A DNA stretch of 50,385 bases from assembly GCA_036677085.1 (NCBI GenBank), contig JAKFFI010000028.1:1-50385 (forward strand). Direction: 5' to 3'. This stretch comes from JAGPUQ01 sp036677085. GTDB taxonomy: Bacteria; Pseudomonadota; Gammaproteobacteria; Pseudomonadales; Porticoccaceae. A program made the translations under genes and the position numbers. Within the stretch, counting starts at the first letter, position 1, and every line of letters starts with the position of its first letter. The notes below the pieces were generated by a model. The model was given only the letters and a program-made list of their open reading frames with translations. It was not told where the DNA came from and did no database searches. This document shows, piece after piece, positions 50,288 to 50,385 of this stretch.

Positions 50288-50385
50288 TTATTCGGGCGCC
50301 ACTTCCGTATAGCTCAGCTGCCCGATCACGCGCCGGTTTTTCGCCCGACCCTCGGCAGTGGCGTTGTCGGCAATCGGCCGGCTCT
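50288..50385 (-). CDS. OmpA-family protein, C-terminal end (start beyond the window)
   Basis: The last 31 codons of a minus-strand gene read SRPIADNATAEGRAKNRRVI then GQLSYTEVAPE and TAA at 50290-50288. The Asn-x-x-x-x-GRAxNRRV pattern is the end of the OmpA/MotB peptidoglycan-binding domain. In other OmpA-type proteins the next residues after NRRV are an acidic end, as here. Only the tail is visible, so lipoprotein or porin type cannot be decided. Confidence 0.8.
   Translation of the reverse strand, partial: SRPIADNATAEGRAKNRRVIGQLSYTEVAPE

Noticed and set aside
1..50385. CRISPR arrays, tRNA and rRNA genes, insertion sequences
   Set aside because: I looked for regularly spaced repeats, cloverleaf-like segments, rRNA signatures and transposase motifs with flanking inverted repeats and saw none. 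The short tandem repeats found have only two or three units without spacers.

Overview
The window is GC-rich, densely packed chromosomal DNA, most likely from a gammaproteobacterium. The evidence is the xseB-ispA-dxs operon, the YoaA/DinG-type helicase, exonuclease I (sbcB), rimO and a strong candidate Csr/Rsm-type regulatory RNA. The abundance of SDRs, luciferase-like oxidoreductases, metallo-beta-lactamase-fold enzymes and acetophenone-carboxylase-like genes suggests an environmental heterotroph that degrades aromatic, terpenoid or steroid-like compounds. I could not run a search, so the exact lineage is open.

Layout. (1) 1-3.3 kb, minus strand: an acetophenone-carboxylase-like operon (apcA-apcB-apcC order, last gene cut by the window edge), behind a promoter followed by two tandem 10-bp palindromes. 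(2) 3.3-4.5 kb: gene debris and a ribbon-helix-helix/PIN toxin-antitoxin pair whose toxin is frameshifted. (3) 4.6-12.1 kb, minus strand: rimO, then a DUF6285 / aminoglycoside-phosphotransferase-like kinase / AttH-like lipocalin / aldo-keto reductase set, an amino-acid permease and an SDR. (4) 12.4-14.0 kb, plus strand: three membrane proteins, two of them NorE/NorF-like oxidase subunits III and IV with no subunit I or II nearby. (5) 14.0-18.9 kb: gene remnants, a small ABM-type enzyme, a small exported protein and a bifunctional putA. (6) 18.9-29.3 kb, minus strand: a tightly spaced run of twelve genes (MFS transporter, three SDRs, LLM oxidoreductase, amidohydrolase, two tandem dodecins, two MBL-fold hydrolases, DUF2889 protein, zinc alcohol dehydrogenase), which looks like one catabolic operon. 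(7) 29.7-33.7 kb: two near-duplicate SDR genes on the plus strand, then a convergent alpha/beta-hydrolase plus LLM monooxygenase pair. (8) 34.1-39.9 kb, plus strand: an RND efflux adaptor and pump, bioD and an enoyl-CoA hydratase. (9) 39.9-50.4 kb: an HNH endonuclease, the candidate CsrB/RsmZ-like sRNA, xseB-ispA-dxs, then on the minus strand a DinG-type helicase, an acyltransferase, pyrB, sbcB and the tail of an OmpA-family gene.

How the parts may work together. The 12-gene run plus the flanking SDR pair and the hydrolase/LLM pair contain enzymes for alcohol and ketone oxidation, Baeyer-Villiger-like oxygenation, ester or lactone hydrolysis and uptake. This fits stepwise degradation of an alicyclic or aromatic ketone; the apc-like carboxylase would handle an aryl ketone. 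No classical transcription factor other than the RHH antitoxin is encoded in the window, so control is presumably by distant regulators acting on the operator-like repeats noted here.

The most notable find is the minus-strand RNA gene at about 40775-41076. It carries 17 GGA motifs, several in hairpin loops, a strong terminator, and an 18-bp GacA/UvrY-box-like palindrome about 66 bp upstream of its inferred start. The second is the pair of tandem dodecins, both lacking the flavin-stacking tryptophan.
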